The position numbers and the translations under genes are program-made. Positions 1 through 10,760 of a DNA stretch of 64,000 nt are shown here, piece by piece (position 1 is the first letter of the stretch; every line of letters starts with the position of its first letter). The DNA comes from Diaporthe sp. PMI_573 (taxonomy: Eukaryota > Ascomycota > Sordariomycetes > Diaporthales > Diaporthaceae), in contig JAJTUP010000111.1 in the NCBI GenBank assembly GCA_021399435.1, forward strand, positions 62,001 to 126,000, given 5' to 3'. Under the pieces are notes generated by a model. It made no database searches. It had not been told where the DNA came from and saw nothing but the letters and a program-made list of their open reading frames with translations.

Positions 1-3000
1 ATGCCATACCCTGCACCAGGTGATCCTCGACCTCAGGAGCAGGTCAGGGATGGCGGTGGACGTCATTCTGGCCGGAGATTTTAATCAGCACGACCGGCTA
101 TGGGGAGGAGACGACGTGGCCTTGGCAAGGCAAGGCGAGGCCGAACCGATTATCGACGTCATGAACGAGCACGGCCTATGCAGCCTCCTCCCGAGAGGCA
201 CAAAGACATGGCAAGGCCCCGACAAGGAAAGCACAATCGACCTGATGCTGGCGACGGCAAAACTGGCAGACGAAATGGTGACGTGCTCCATACACCCGAC
301 AGAACACGGATCGGACCACCGGGCGATCCAAACGACGTTCGATCTCGCGATGCCTGATCGGATTGTCACGGAAAGACTGTCGTTCAAGAACGCACCATGG
401 ACAACAATCAGAACCAGGGTGAAGAAAAATCTCCGAGAGCTTCCCTGGACTGTCGGTGTGCAGGAGCAGACAGACCAGTTAATGAGGGTCGTCCTCGAGG
501 CGATCCACGATCTGACACCCCGAGCACAACCAGTACCGTACGCGAAGCGCTGGTGGACGAAGGATTTGACAGGACTTCGGCGGGTGTACACATTCTGGCG
601 AAATCAGGCCAGGGCACAGCGGCGAGCAGGCCAAGTGAGGCCCGACCTGGAAAGACGGGCCAAGGAAGCATCCAAGGAGTACCATGATGCCATCCGGAAA
701 CAGAAAAAACTGCACTGGGACGACTTCCTGGCAGAAGATGTCAACATATGGAAGGCGGCCAAGTACTTAAAACCAGAAACAGGTGTTATGGACGACAGGG
801 TGCCCCCTTTGAAGAGGGAAGACGGTTCCACCACGGAAGATACGGTGGAGCAGGCAGAGGAGCTGCTCAGCACGTTCTTCCCCCCGTTGCCGGCTAAGAT
901 TGACGATGAAGGCGAGCGACCGCAACGGACGGAAGTGCACATGCCAGACCTCACCATGGAGGAAGTTGAAGAAAAAGTGCTAGCAGCGAAACCTTGGAAA
1001 GCACCTGGAGAGGATGGTCTGCCAGCAATGGTGTGGAAACAGCTTTGGCCAGTGGTTAGATACCGTGTCTTGCACCTTTTCGACACTTCCCTCAGGGACG
1101 GTGTGGTACCCCACCAGTGGAGGAGTGCGAAGATCATCCCGCTAAAGAAAGCAGACAAGGGAGACTACACAGTGGCCAAGGCATGGAGACCGATATCCCT
1201 GCTGTCAACACTGGGCAAGATACTCGAGGCAGCCGTTGCAGAGCGGGTATCCTATGTAGTGGAAAGCTATGGACTGCTGCCTGCAAACCACTTCGGGGCA
1301 AGGAAGCGAAGGTCAGCCGAACAAGCACTGATACTGCTGCAGGAGCAGATCTACAAGGCATGGAGGGCCGGCAGGGTGCTCAGTCTGATCAGTTTCGACG
1401 TCAAGGGTGCTTACAACGGAGTGTTCAAAGAACGACTACTGGAGAGGCTGAAGGCGAGAGGCATACCTGGTGGACTGGTGAGATGGATTGACGCCTTCTG
1501 CTCTGGACGCATGGCCACCGTGGTGGTAAATGGGTACAAGTCACAGCTACGGGAGTTGCCACAGGCAGGTCTCCCGCAAGGATCACCACTGTCGCCGGTG
1601 TTGTTCCTGTTCTTCAATGCAGATTTGGTGCAGAGAAGAATCAACGCAAGAGGTGGTTCGATGGCATTCGTGGACGACTACTCAGCCTGGGTGGTGGGAC
1701 CAACAGCGGAGGAGAATCGAGCCGGCATCCAATCAATTATAGACGAAGCACTGGGCTGGGAAAGACGGAGCGGTGCGACGTTCAACGGAGACAAGACGAC
1801 CATCGTGCATTTCACGCGAAACGCCGCGCGTACCAGCGACAAAGCGTTCATGATCAAAGGAAAAGTAGTCAAGCCCAAGGCGAGCGCCAAGATCCTGGGA
1901 GTGGTCATGGACGCGAAACTGCGGTACAAGGAACACATAGCTAGAGCCGCCGCAAAGGGGCTCTCGGCTGCTATGTGTCTGAGAAGACTGAAGATGCTGT
2001 CACCGCGGACTGCGAGACAACTGTTCGTAGCAACAGTAGCTCCCACCATGGACTATGCGTCCAGCGTGTGGGCGCACTCATGTGGCATTAGAGAAGCTGC
2101 TTGGCTGGACAAGGCACAGATGGTCGGAGCACAGGCGATCACGGGGGCTTTCCGGACCGTCGCAACGGCGGTGGCAGAGGCCGAAGCTAGCATCCAACCG
2201 GTGCAAGAACGGCATGCGCAAGCGGCAACAAGGTTTTGGATCAACCTCCGGACCCTTCCCAGGACACACCCGTTGGCGACACTGAAAGTGAAAGTGTGTC
2301 GCCGATTCGTATCGCCGATGCAGAGGATTGCTCAAGTACAAGGGGAAACAGCCACTGAACGAATGGAGATCATTCGGGAGTACGCGTTACCGCCATGGAG
2401 GAACCGTATCCCGGTGTCGTGCGACCCTGACCGGGAGAGAGCGGTGGAAGAAGCAAAGAGGGTGAATGGCATAGTTATTGCCACCTGCTCCTCGCAGAGA
2501 AGGGGCATGGTAGGCATGGGAGGTGTCGTACGAGATACGGCGATCAACAAAGATGACGAGGTAGTGGCCAGCTACTCCATCACTCTCGGGTTGACGGAGG
2601 AGCTGAACCTATACATCGCCGAGTTGGGAGCTATAGAGATGGTATTGAGATGTATGCCGTCTGGACTCTGCTGGCGGGATGTGACTGTCATGACGAGCAG
2701 CCGCTCCGCACTAGAAGCCATACGGCGGCCACGACAACAATCCGGCCAACAGATCATACGGCAAATATACGACCATATGAAGCGTCTCGAAGACGAGGGC
2801 CACTCTCTCCGGATGTTGTGGGTTCCAGCAGGAGAAGAGGATTTTGCGCTGGGACCAAAAGCCAAAGCAGCAGCGCGGAAGGCCACAGAAGGAGAATGCA
2901 GACCAGATGTGCCACCACATCTAGCAAGATCCACAAGGATAAGACTAGCGATAACCAAGCAGCGGCAAACAAGAACACTACCAGAAAGAGTCGGGAAATG

Positions 3001-3675
3001 CTCGAAGCAGATAGATACGGCACTGCCAGGCAAGCATACCCGTACTCTATATGACCCGCTGAAGAGGAAGGAAGCAGACGTACTATCACAGCTCCGCACC
3101 GGAATGGTGAGACTTAACAGCTTTCTATGCAAGATAGGAACGGTGGAATCGGACACTTGCGAATGCGGGCTAGCATCAGAGACAGTGGAACACTTCCTAT
3201 TCCGCTGTGCAAAATGGACCGCGCAACGGGAAGGCATGTTGCGATGCTCACAGGCAAAGATGGGAAACCTATCATACTTCCTGGGGGGAAAGGCGGCGTC
3301 TGACGGTGACAAATGGACACCAGACATGCGGGCAGTACGGGCGACGATCAAATTTGCCATTGCAACGGGGAGGCTTGACATGGACCAGAAGCCTCAGGCA
3401 CACTAACTATTCAGATTGAATCCTACTAACATCATACAGTCTCATTTTGGCAGACCGTGCTTCAGCTGCTGAGGATAGGATGCTGAACACTTGGAGAAAT
3501 TGGCCTTCAAGCAGGCCTGTCACTGCATATACATCAGATTGGACCAGTCAGTAGAGTGAAATTGTGGGGCTTCGGGTGATTATGGAAGAACCGTACGAAA
3601 CGAAAATAGCTTAGCGCAAAGGCCCTCTGGGGTGTGTCCCCCCGGGCGAAATAAAATCCATCCATCCATCCAACC
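1..3675 (+). mobile_element. LINE (non-LTR retrotransposon), 5' end outside window
   Basis: The element is open from the left edge, so its 5' part (ORF1 and the start of ORF2) lies outside the window. After the ORF2 stop there is about 270 bp of 3' UTR. This ends in an AAATCCATCCATCCATCC-type tail around 3653-3672, a simple 3' repeat of the kind LINEs use to prime integration. The sequence then passes directly into the 3' end of a Copia element on the opposite strand. This suggests the LINE inserted at the Copia polypurine tract/LTR boundary, or that the two were joined by deletion. Confidence 0.85.
2..3406 (+). CDS. LINE ORF2: endonuclease, reverse transcriptase, RNase H-like (5' partial)
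   Basis: This is the replication polyprotein of a fungal LINE. The frame is open from base 2, so there is no true start in the window. Domains in order are the C-terminal part of an EEP/APE-like endonuclease (GDFNQHD, STIDLM, SDHRAIQ, about 80-350), the reverse transcriptase (FDVKGAYN, GLPQGSPLSPVLF and the catalytic FVDD at about 1666-1680), an RNase H-like region (about 2460-2900) and a C-terminal CxC-x8-H-x4-C zinc motif (CECG...EHFLFRC, about 3160-3210). The 1,128 visible codons carry no stop. In the RNase H-like region, positions normally holding catalytic Asp read CSS, TSS and AKA, while the Glu of AELGAIEM is kept. RNase H activity is therefore doubtful. The endonuclease N-terminus cannot be judged. 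Confidence 0.9.
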   Translation, partial: CHTLHQVILDLRSRSGMAVDVILAGDFNQHDRLWGGDDVALARQGEAEPIIDVMNEHGLCSLLPRGTKTWQGPDKESTIDLMLATAKLADEMVTCSIHPTEHGSDHRAIQTTFDLAMPDRIVTERLSFKNAPWTTIRTRVKKNLRELPWTVGVQEQTDQLMRVVLEAIHDLTPRAQPVPYAKRWWTKDLTGLRRVYTFWRNQARAQRRAGQVRPDLERRAKEASKEYHDAIRKQKKLHWDDFLAEDVNIWKAAKYLKPETGVMDDRVPPLKREDGSTTEDTVEQAEELLSTFFPPLPAKIDDEGERPQRTEVHMPDLTMEEVEEKVLAAKPWKAPGEDGLPAMVWKQLWPVVRYRVLHLFDTSLRDGVVPHQWRSAKIIPLKKADKGDYTVAKAWRPISLLSTLGKILEAAVAERVSYVVESYGLLPANHFGARKRRSAEQALILLQEQIYKAWRAGRVLSLISFDVKGAYNGVFKERLLERLKARGIPGGLVRWIDAFCSGRMATVVVNGYKSQLRELPQAGLPQGSPLSPVLFLFFNADLVQRRINARGGSMAFVDDYSAWVVGPTAEENRAGIQSIIDEALGWERRSGATFNGDKTTIVHFTRNAARTSDKAFMIKGKVVKPKASAKILGVVMDAKLRYKEHIARAAAKGLSAAMCLRRLKMLSPRTARQLFVATVAPTMDYASSVWAHSCGIREAAWLDKAQMVGAQAITGAFRTVATAVAEAEASIQPVQERHAQAATRFWINLRTLPRTHPLATLKVKVCRRFVSPMQRIAQVQGETATERMEIIREYALPPWRNRIPVSCDPDRERAVEEAKRVNGIVIATCSSQRRGMVGMGGVVRDTAINKDDEVVASYSITLGLTEELNLYIAELGAIEMVLRCMPSGLCWRDVTVMTSSRSALEAIRRPRQQSGQQIIRQIYDHMKRLEDEGHSLRMLWVPAGEEDFALGPKAKAAARKATEGECRPDVPPHLARSTRIRLAITKQRQTRTLPERVGKCSKQIDTALPGKHTRTLYDPLKRKEADVLSQLRTGMVRLNSFLCKIGTVESDTCECGLASETVEHFLFRCAKWTAQREGMLRCSQAKMGNLSYFLGGKAASDGDKWTPDMRAVRATIKFAIATGRLDMDQKPQAH

Positions 3676-3709
3676 CCCTCAGACTGGCAGGTACTGGGAG
3701 TCTGTAATT

Positions 3710-6700
3710 TCATCCCTTTTCCACTGCTTCCAGCCTGTTTCTCATGGGATCGTCCCGTAGGATGTTCTCTCCATGTCTTGTTTCCAAACTTTCTAAGCCC
3801 AACTGGTGGAGAAATCCATTCCATTTTCCAGCCGGTAATGCTTTCGTCAACCCGTCTGCCATCATTTGTGCTGTAGGTGTATATTCCACCTTGATTGTGC
3901 CTTCTTGTACTTCTTGCCTTAACCAATGATTGTGTATGTCCACGTGCCGTAATTTTGTCTTGAGTGTTGTGATTTCGGAGTTGACCAACTTGATCGTCTG
4001 GGTGTTGTCACACTCGATCTTGATTTTCTTGTCGTCCAATTCCACTGAGAGTTCAGTGAGAAGTCTGCTCACGAACAAGGTCTCTTTTGCTGCTTGAGCG
4101 AGAGCAAGGAGCTCTGCCTCTGTGGTTGATGTAGTGACCGTGTCTTGCTTGTTTGCTCTCCATCCGATCAGGCCTCCAAACAGCTGCATTGCGAATGCTT
4201 GGGAACTTTTCCGATCGAGGGTGTTGGCTGCGAAAGACGCATCGCTTGCGACAACCTAACTCTTCGGTGTCCTTGAAGCATAGAGCAAGGTGTTTGGTGC
4301 GTTCGAGATAGAGCAGCACACGGTCTGCAGCATCGTGGTGTTTTTGACTCGGATTTGTTAGGAATCTTGCAAGTCGTGACGTGGCAAATGCAATATCTGG
4401 TCGTGTGGAAATGGCGGCGAATAGTAGTGACCCGATCTTTCGTTGATAGGTCTGGACTTCAGCTTCGGTGGCGGCGTCGTTTCGTAGGCATCAGCTCTTC
4501 GGCTGTCATGGGGACTGTGTGGGAGAGATTTTTCGTGTTAGCCAGTTTAGCGATCTTCTCAATGTATGCGGTCTGAGGCCAGCCAGATCCGTCTGTTTGT
4601 TCGGATCTCTGAGGAATCTCCATGCCCAGGAACCATTGAATTGGATCCCCTCCGCAGATTTTATACTTCACTTGGAGTTGTTGGGCGAGTTCATCGACTT
4701 GTTCTTGTCTATTCTTTCGGTACGCAACGATGATGTCGTCAACGTAGAAGAAGACCAGGATGCCGTTCTTGATGTAGCAACAGGGTTCGTGCGGGACTTG
4801 TTTGTAACCACACTGGGCGAGTGTCTTGGTGAACTCCTTTTGCCAAAGTAGTGGTGAAATCCGCAACCCGTAGAGTGCTTTGTTCAGCATCAGGATCGTG
4901 CCTTTCTTTCGTATCCTCGTGGCATTCTCATGAAGATATCTTGATCGATCGGAGCATGTACGAACGCGTTCACCACGTCGTATTGGATCAGCTCGAGGTC
5001 AAACTTATTTGCGATGGCGATGAGTGTCCTGAATGACCGTCCCGCAAGAGTGGCTGCGTAGGTTTCTTGGGTTTGTCCTCGCGCTTGTTGGTCTCCGCGT
5101 ACAACGAGTCGTGCTTTGCACTTCTGAAGAACGCCATGCTTGTTGAATTTGTAGACATACACCCACATGCAGTCCAGGATTTGTTTTCCTGCTGCGCGGC
5201 TGTCTTTCTTGAGGATTTCGGTCCATGACTTCATTTCAATGTGACTCTGCAAATGGTCAGCTTCTGCTTGTCTGAATATTGGTCCAAGTGGATGATTGTC
5301 CAGGTCATTGTGCCATCTTGGCGGTTCGGGGAGGTTGCTTCTTTTCAACTTCACCCCCTGACGCAAGCGTCTTTCAATTTGTGCCTTCGTCAGGTATTTT
5401 CCTTCTGACTTGGCCATCCGGGCAGATTTTGTGCCAGCGATGAATGCGGCCTGCCACGGGCTTGTCTTTTGATTTTCTTCAGTAGACGGCATTTCTTCGT
5501 CAGACTGGGTTTGAATTGTGTGTGCGAGCAGGGCTGATGGCGGCGATCGAGGAGGAGTAGGTAGCAGGGTGAATTTGGCTTCTGTGTAGGGGCCGTTTTC
5601 TCGGTCCGCCTCGGAGCGATCATCCTCTGCAGTCTCTACGTCTGCCTCCTGGGCGCTATCGGCATCAAGTCCCTTAAATTCGCGGTCGTGTTCGGAATCT
5701 TCTGCCGGGGAGCTTTCTTCAATCAGATCTTCTCCTTCCGGTTCCGATATTGTGTCATTGTCTGGGAGGGCGTATTTTCTTGTCCACTCCGCGAGACGGT
5801 TGATGTCTGTGGTGAGAAGCTCATCTTTGAAGCCTTCCCAATTCCCATCAAACACTTCGTGCTCATTAAAGATCACGTCTCTTGTATTGACAATCTTTCC
5901 GGTAGAGGGAATCCATATCCGGTAGATGTTCGATGATCGGTATCCAACAAGGTAACCAATCCATGCACGTGGCTCGAGACGTTGGCGTCTTCTTTTCTTG
6001 AGCTGTGCGTCTGAGGTCATCGCGTAGGCCTTGCAGCCAAAAACGCGAAGATGAGTTTGATCTGGTCTTGGATCTGGTCGTGGGATACCTAAGCGTTTGG
6101 CAATCGCTGAGTGAAATTGGTAGTAGGGTGCCTTCCAGTCCAGTCCGTAATTTGGTGTTCGGTTGTTGAGATAGACGGTTGTTCGTCCAATTTCGGGCCA
6201 AAGAGAGTGTGGGAGTTTTGAGCTTGTTCGCATTGCACGCATCTTCTCCTTGATCACACCCCCTGAGCGCTCGGCTCCTCCGTTTTGTGCTTGTGTGTTG
6301 GGTGCTGAGGGCTCGATTTTGATATGTTTTGACTCGAGAATTCTCTGACAGCTCGTCTTCGGCTGAACAGTTCTCCAGTCACATTCAATCATCCTTGACC
6401 TTGGTGTTGTATTGAATCTGCCATCATCCCTAGGAATGATTTCATAACCTTGAGGAGGGTTGTCGCTGTCGCGACTCTCTAAGATAGTAGTCCCAGATAA
6501 GTCCTGACTACTCTGCATGTGAGTAGCAGTTGTGACTGTATAGTTGTTGACTCCCTGGTTCGTAGTCGTGAAAAGTCAAGTGCTATTCTTTCGCCTTCTC
6601 GTTCGAGGATCTCCCTCGGTGCTCGACGGATTTGCCTCGTGATCTTGGCTAAGGCACAGGCTTCACATTCGACTGTTGTTGGTCCCTGGATGCGCACCCC

Positions 6701-7195
6701 CTGAGATGAAGAAACGAGGTGTTCAAGCGCGCTGGGGCCTGGGTGACCAAGACGGCCGTGCCAGAGGATGGCTTCGCCTGTGAGTGGTCTCCTTTTGGTG
6801 TAGGTAGTGTGTTTCTTCCTCCACGTGTTGAAGGAACCACGTACTTCGTGTGGTTGGTATTCGATGACGTATTGGCCGTGGATATCCCTGAGTTTGCATA
6901 GGGTTGACCTGTCACGTCGTTTCAAAGTTGTTGGATCGTGTTCGTTGTCCCAAAAGATACCCTTCCTTCGAAGTTGCCTCAGAAAGACGAGTGTTGTCAG
7001 GAGTCGTGGGCAGAGGGCAACGTTTTCGAGGTGTAGGACGGTCGGTCCAGTGCGGACCGGCATTGTGCCGTATGCGAGTACTGGTAGTTGTCTGTCTCCA
7101 GCCCACAGATAATCGTCGTGTGTGGCTGGTCTTGTGTTGAACAGTCTTTCGCTGTTGTTTGTGATCGAGATCGTACTCGCTGGGTCAAGTATCAC
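3710..7195 (-). pseudogene. Copia pol (protease-integrase-RT-RNase H), frameshifted
   Basis: The pol reading is split over at least four segments in different frames. 7195-6479 holds the protease-like start, the GAG-pre-integrase motif (ILWHGRLGHPG) and the start of the integrase. 6518-4890 holds the integrase end (QNGGAERSGG) and the RT N-terminus. 4890-4459 holds the RT core with YVDD. 4319-3710 holds RNase H (TSTTEAELLAL, ECDNTQTI). The protease region reads ILDPASTISIT where Copia proteases usually have a D-S/T-G-like triplet, so the catalytic Asp is kept but the glycine is not. The frame breaks at about 6500, 4890 and 4200-4450 rule out a single product. Long intact stretches suggest moderate rather than extreme age. 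Confidence 0.85.
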
Positions 7196-7276
7196 CGAGT
7201 GTCGAAGAGGGTATTCTTTTGCGTTTATGGCAAAAGCTCCCCTAGCCTCTATACTAGCAACACAATACCCCGGGAG

Positions 7277-7660
7277 TCAATCTTCGACTTCCTCGACGAC
7301 TTCTTCTTTCGTCGGTTTAGGTGTCCTTGACTTGGACTTCGATCTCGGACCTTTGAGGGCTCGGACCTGTGCTTGTAAATCAGCATTGTTTGCAAGGGCT
7401 TCCTGCACCTTTTCTTCAGTCACTCGACTCTTCCGGAAGCCACTCCAGGCTTTCTCCGGGAACACGTAGTAACAGTTTGCAAGGGCGTGGGGCCGATCGC
7501 ATGCCGCGCACATATCAGTCGAGCCTTCAGCTCTAGACCGGCTGCGCTTTTGGCCCGCGTTGCTTCCACGTGATTCTTTCAAGCCCTTTCTGCGTGGTTT
7601 CTTCTCATCAACAGATTGAGCGTCCTCATCACTGTCATGACCCTTCAGGCCATCATAGGT
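7277..7660 (-). pseudogene. Copia gag C-terminal remnant with zinc knuckle
   Basis: The minus-strand frame encodes an acidic/basic linker followed by a cysteine-histidine knuckle (CAACDRPHALANC, spacing C-x2-C-x3-H-x4-C) and the aromatic stretch YYVFPEK that typically follows it in fungal Copia gag proteins. The frame continues 3' into a charged tail ending at 7277. Upstream it is cut off at the Gypsy junction near 7660. A stop separates it from pol. Confidence 0.7.
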
Positions 7661-7668
7661 AGTTACCC

Positions 7669-9402
7669 ATGCCCCTTAATGTCGCAGCCGACGCTCTATC
7701 CCGTAAGACAGTCGACCTCCCTACCGTCAAGGCGCGTGAACGAGAAGAGAGGACCATGGCTCTGATCCCTAAGGGAAGACTCTCGCCCACAGCCCAGCCT
7801 GCCGAGCAGGTGGAAACAGTTCCGGACCGCGAAGTGATTGCCGCGGCTGACCTTGCCGACCACGCCGATATCCCTCAGGGCGCAGACCTAGTCGACCTTA
7901 TCAAGCGGGAAAACCAAGTCCAAGGACTTGGTTCGAGGGACGGACGTCTTTGGGTGCCAGAGAAGACAACAGATGGCGGCATCTATCTGCAGACAGCCCT
8001 GATCCGAGAAGCACATGTCCCGAAGATCTTCGCGCACCCAGGCCAGAACAAGGTTATTAAGATGCTGGAGCGAGAATACTACTGGCCACAGCTAAAGCAA
8101 TCGGTACGCAAGTATATCCGCAACTGCCACGAGTGCCGGCGGAACAAGATCCCTCGAGACAAGACACCAGGGCTACTTCACCCACTGCCAGTACCGGGAG
8201 AAGTCTGGGAATATGTTGTCGTTGACGGCAAGACAATGCCCAAGGACTGATTTGGGTACGACTACGTATGGGGTTTTGTGTGCAAGCTAAGCAGACTCCT
8301 GGCCACACTCCCGGGGAGGAAGACCGATACAGCGGAGACACTGGCCACGAGATACTATCGCTATCTGTACCGTTTCCTAGGGTTGCCGACGACCTGGATC
8401 AGTGATAATGCCGGACCTTTTGTCTCAGCCTTTCTCGCAAAGCTGAACGAGCTGACGGGAACAAAGCATCGGCACGGGAGCACCTACCACCCCTAGACTC
8501 AGGGTGCGATCGAGTTCACGAACCAGGAGCTGGACCAGCGGCTACGGTTTTGCATCGACAAGTACCAAGACGACTGGAGTATACACCTGCCGGCCCTCGA
8601 CTTCGCCCACAACTCGTCGTGGCACTCCGCGATTGACATGTCGCCGCTAAAGGTTATGCTGGGCAAGGACATACGAAACCCGCTATCCTTAGATCTGAGC
8701 ACAGCGGCTCCAACAGCAGGACCAGCTGAGAAGGCCCTTGAGCTAGTTAGACAGACCAAAGAAGTGCAGGAACTCGCCCGCCGTGCCGCCGCTAAGACGC
8801 AGGAGAAACAGAAGGCCCAGGCAAACAAGAAGCGTCGCCCAGTGAACTTTAAGGTTCACGACAAGGTCTTCCTGCGGAAAAAGGGATTCTCGACACAAGC
8901 TCCAACCACCCGCCTCGACTCGCAGTTCGTAGGCCCCTTTGAGATACTGGAAGAAAGAGGCCACAGTTATGTCCTCGACCTCCCAGCGTCGTATAAGATG
9001 CCCAACCTGTTCCACGCCGACCGGCTTAGGAAGGCCGACGACGACCCGTTGCCACAGCAGGTCCAGATACCACCCCCACCAGAAGAAATCAATGGCGAAC
9101 CAGAGTTCGAGGTCGAACGAATCGAACAGAGCCGACTCTACGGCCGCAACAAACAGCTGCAGTACCGGGTGAACTGGCGCGGATGCGACCCTGACGACAC
9201 TTGGTACCCTGCCGAGAACTTCAAGAACGCAGCAACAGCCCTCGAGACCTTCCACCGGGAACACCCAGAAGCGCCCGGTCCACCGCTACGACTGCAAAAA
9301 TGGATTTGGTCTGCAGCAGCAGACGAGGAAGACGACGACCACCCGGACGATAACAGGGCAGAAAAGACAGGCAAGCAGAGCAGGTCTAGACGGCATACAT
9401 AA
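7669..9402 (+). pseudogene. Gypsy integrase-chromodomain, two in-frame stops
   Basis: One continuous frame is interrupted by TGA at 8248-8250 and TAG at 8494-8496. In order it has the RNase H tail, the H2C2 integrase zinc-binding domain (H-x4-H ... CHECRR, about 8010-8150), the integrase core (ISDNAGPF, and Glu in QGAIEFTN after the second stop), a C-terminal KDR/basic region (HDKVFLRKKGF), and a chromodomain near the C-terminus (FEVERIE...YRVNWRGCDPDDTWYPAEN, about 9105-9250). Chromodomains target chromoviruses to histone-marked chromatin. The TAG replaces the CAG found at the same place in the copy at 44131-45168, which is a C>T change in CpA context and so RIP-like. Confidence 0.88.
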
Positions 9403-9454
9403 CGTCACTAGCTACGCGAAACCGTCCCGGTGTCTGCGTTTTGGAGGGGGGTAG

Positions 9455-9600
9455 TGTGACGGCAGCCACGATCAGGCAAGCCCTCTGGCCGTCACAAGGA
9501 CCCTAACCCTTAGCCCCACAGTCGCGTCAAGACTTCGCGAGCTAGAGACCGCCAGAGCTTCGCTCTCCCCTTTCTTCTCCTCTCCTCAGCTTAGAATATT
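9455..9600 (+). repeat. 3' LTR start of Gypsy copy 1
   Basis: The sequence beginning TGTGACGGCAGCC follows the purine tract directly, as an LTR should. The same segment follows the purine tract in copy 2 (44078 downwards). The first 42 bp are bounded by TGTGACGGC and GCCGTCACA, a 9-bp inverted repeat. The 3' boundary of the LTR is not defined; about 9600 is a guess from where hAT-like sequence begins. Confidence 0.55.
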
Positions 9601-10491
9601 CGTTGATAGCGCCAATAGACCCAGCTCCCATGCTGCATCTCGTGCTGGCCGTGACAAGATATTGTTAAATTTGGAAGGCCGAGTATAATTTTCCGAGGCT
9701 GAAACGTTTTCTCGTCTAGGAAGAAGGCATTTACGGAGAAGAATGCGTGCCTGTTCTTTAAAGTCCATCCATTAAATGCGATGTGTATCTGGCTCGGGCT
9801 TTGTAACATCGCGTCAATGATATGTGCTTTGTAGTTGCCGAACTTATGGATGATCTGAGAGCAAATAAATTAGAGGATTGAGGTATTGAAAAATCTTCTG
9901 AAGACTCTTGTGTTTGGGGACACGGAAGGACAAATTTGCGTTGGTAATCTACCGGACGAGTAGTTGTTGAAACTTGGTTTTGTCAAATCAAAGAACTAGC
10001 TTGTCATGAAAGTCGTCCTTCTTTTGCTTCTTTGTAGCAAACTTATGGAGGCTTGGTTGATTTGAAGTTTGTTCCAATATATATTGCTTAGCCTTTGAGG
10101 GATCTGGGTGGAAGATATTGTATGCTTTGGCAAGATGGCCTTTGATATTCCGAGTATTTGACGATATGTAGGCTTTTGGCTTATTGGCTTTTTGCCGGAT
10201 AGTGTGACAATAGAGCCATATAGGCAAACCATGGTAATTGTTGGCTACTCTGGCTTGGACGTTATAGCCGTGACTCTAAAACCATCTAGGAGCTAGCCTA
10301 GTGTGAGTCGAGAGGATCCATTGGCTCCGAATAGAGTCGGATACTGTGTCCCAATCTTTTGTTGTTGCAGAATAGCTAGATGACGACAGTAGCGTGGGTG
10401 TGCTTGACTGGCTAGACATCTCTGAGGAGTTGTAAGTGTCGGGTAAAGGCCCGAAAATGTCGGCTTGCGACGCTATCTTGAGGAGCTGCAT
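9586..10491 (-). pseudogene. hAT transposase relic (5' two-thirds)
   Basis: Translated on the minus strand this reads as a decayed hAT-family transposase. The start holds a BED-finger-like region (RNIKGHLAKAYNIFH, about 10130-10170), then a segment matching the hAT middle (LVR-ITNANLSFRVP, FQYLNPLI, about 9880-9960), then IHIAFNGWTLKNRHAFFSV and KIILGLPNL (about 9650-9800), which is the conserved IHISFD-W region. Stops and frame breaks separate the pieces. The C-terminal hAT dimerisation domain is missing because the Gypsy LTR abuts here. Confidence 0.7.
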
Positions 10492-10675
10492 TGACTTGAC
10501 TGTATCTAATTCCCAGGCAAACCGAAATATTTTAAACTTATATTTGACGATTTGAGAGTAAGTATCGGTACTCTAAAGTGCGATTAAATAGATAGCGATT
10601 ATAAGTACTGCTACTTTTAGTAAAATTGTGCCAAGGTCTTGCCACCTATCTACATTTTGTCTACCTACCAGAGGG

Positions 10676-10760
10676 ACAGATAGATAGATAGATGACCCAT
10701 ATGGACCTCTAGTAGATAGATAGATGTAGATCTATGTAGATCTACATCTACATTTTGTCT
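10676..10760. repeat. GATA-type microsatellite with imperfect palindrome
   Basis: Runs of TAGA/GATA are followed by TAGATGTAGATCTA and its inverse TAGATCTACATCTA, making a partly self-complementary block. No gene is associated. The surrounding 10.5-10.8 kb is AT-rich. Confidence 0.7.

Larger units (their letters stand above)
3676..7660 (-). mobile_element. Degraded Ty1/Copia retrotransposon
   Basis: On the minus strand the order is gag remnant, protease-like, integrase, RT, RNase H, which is the Copia order. A purine-rich tract (GTCTGAGGGGG) lies just 3' of the RNase H frame at about 3675-3688 and would prime the 3' LTR, but the LTR itself is replaced by the LINE tail. At the other end the gag reading breaks off at about 7660 against a Gypsy element, so the 5' LTR and most of gag are gone. 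Neither LTR is visible. Several frame breaks make the element non-autonomous. Confidence 0.85.
7661..9600 (+). mobile_element. 5'-truncated chromodomain Gypsy element, copy 1
   Basis: The plus-strand element starts abruptly inside pol at the end of RNase H (NVAADALSRK) and runs through integrase and chromodomain to a polypurine tract (GGAGGGGGG, about 9443-9451) and an LTR start. A second, shorter and opposite-strand copy of the same family is at 44016-45187. The 5' LTR, gag, protease, RT and most of RNase H are absent. The junction with the Copia gag remnant lies between about 7655 and 7677. Confidence 0.88.

Noticed and set aside
9500..9520. CCCTAACCCT resembling telomeric repeat
   Set aside because: A single occurrence inside the Gypsy LTR, present at the same place in copy 2; not a telomere.
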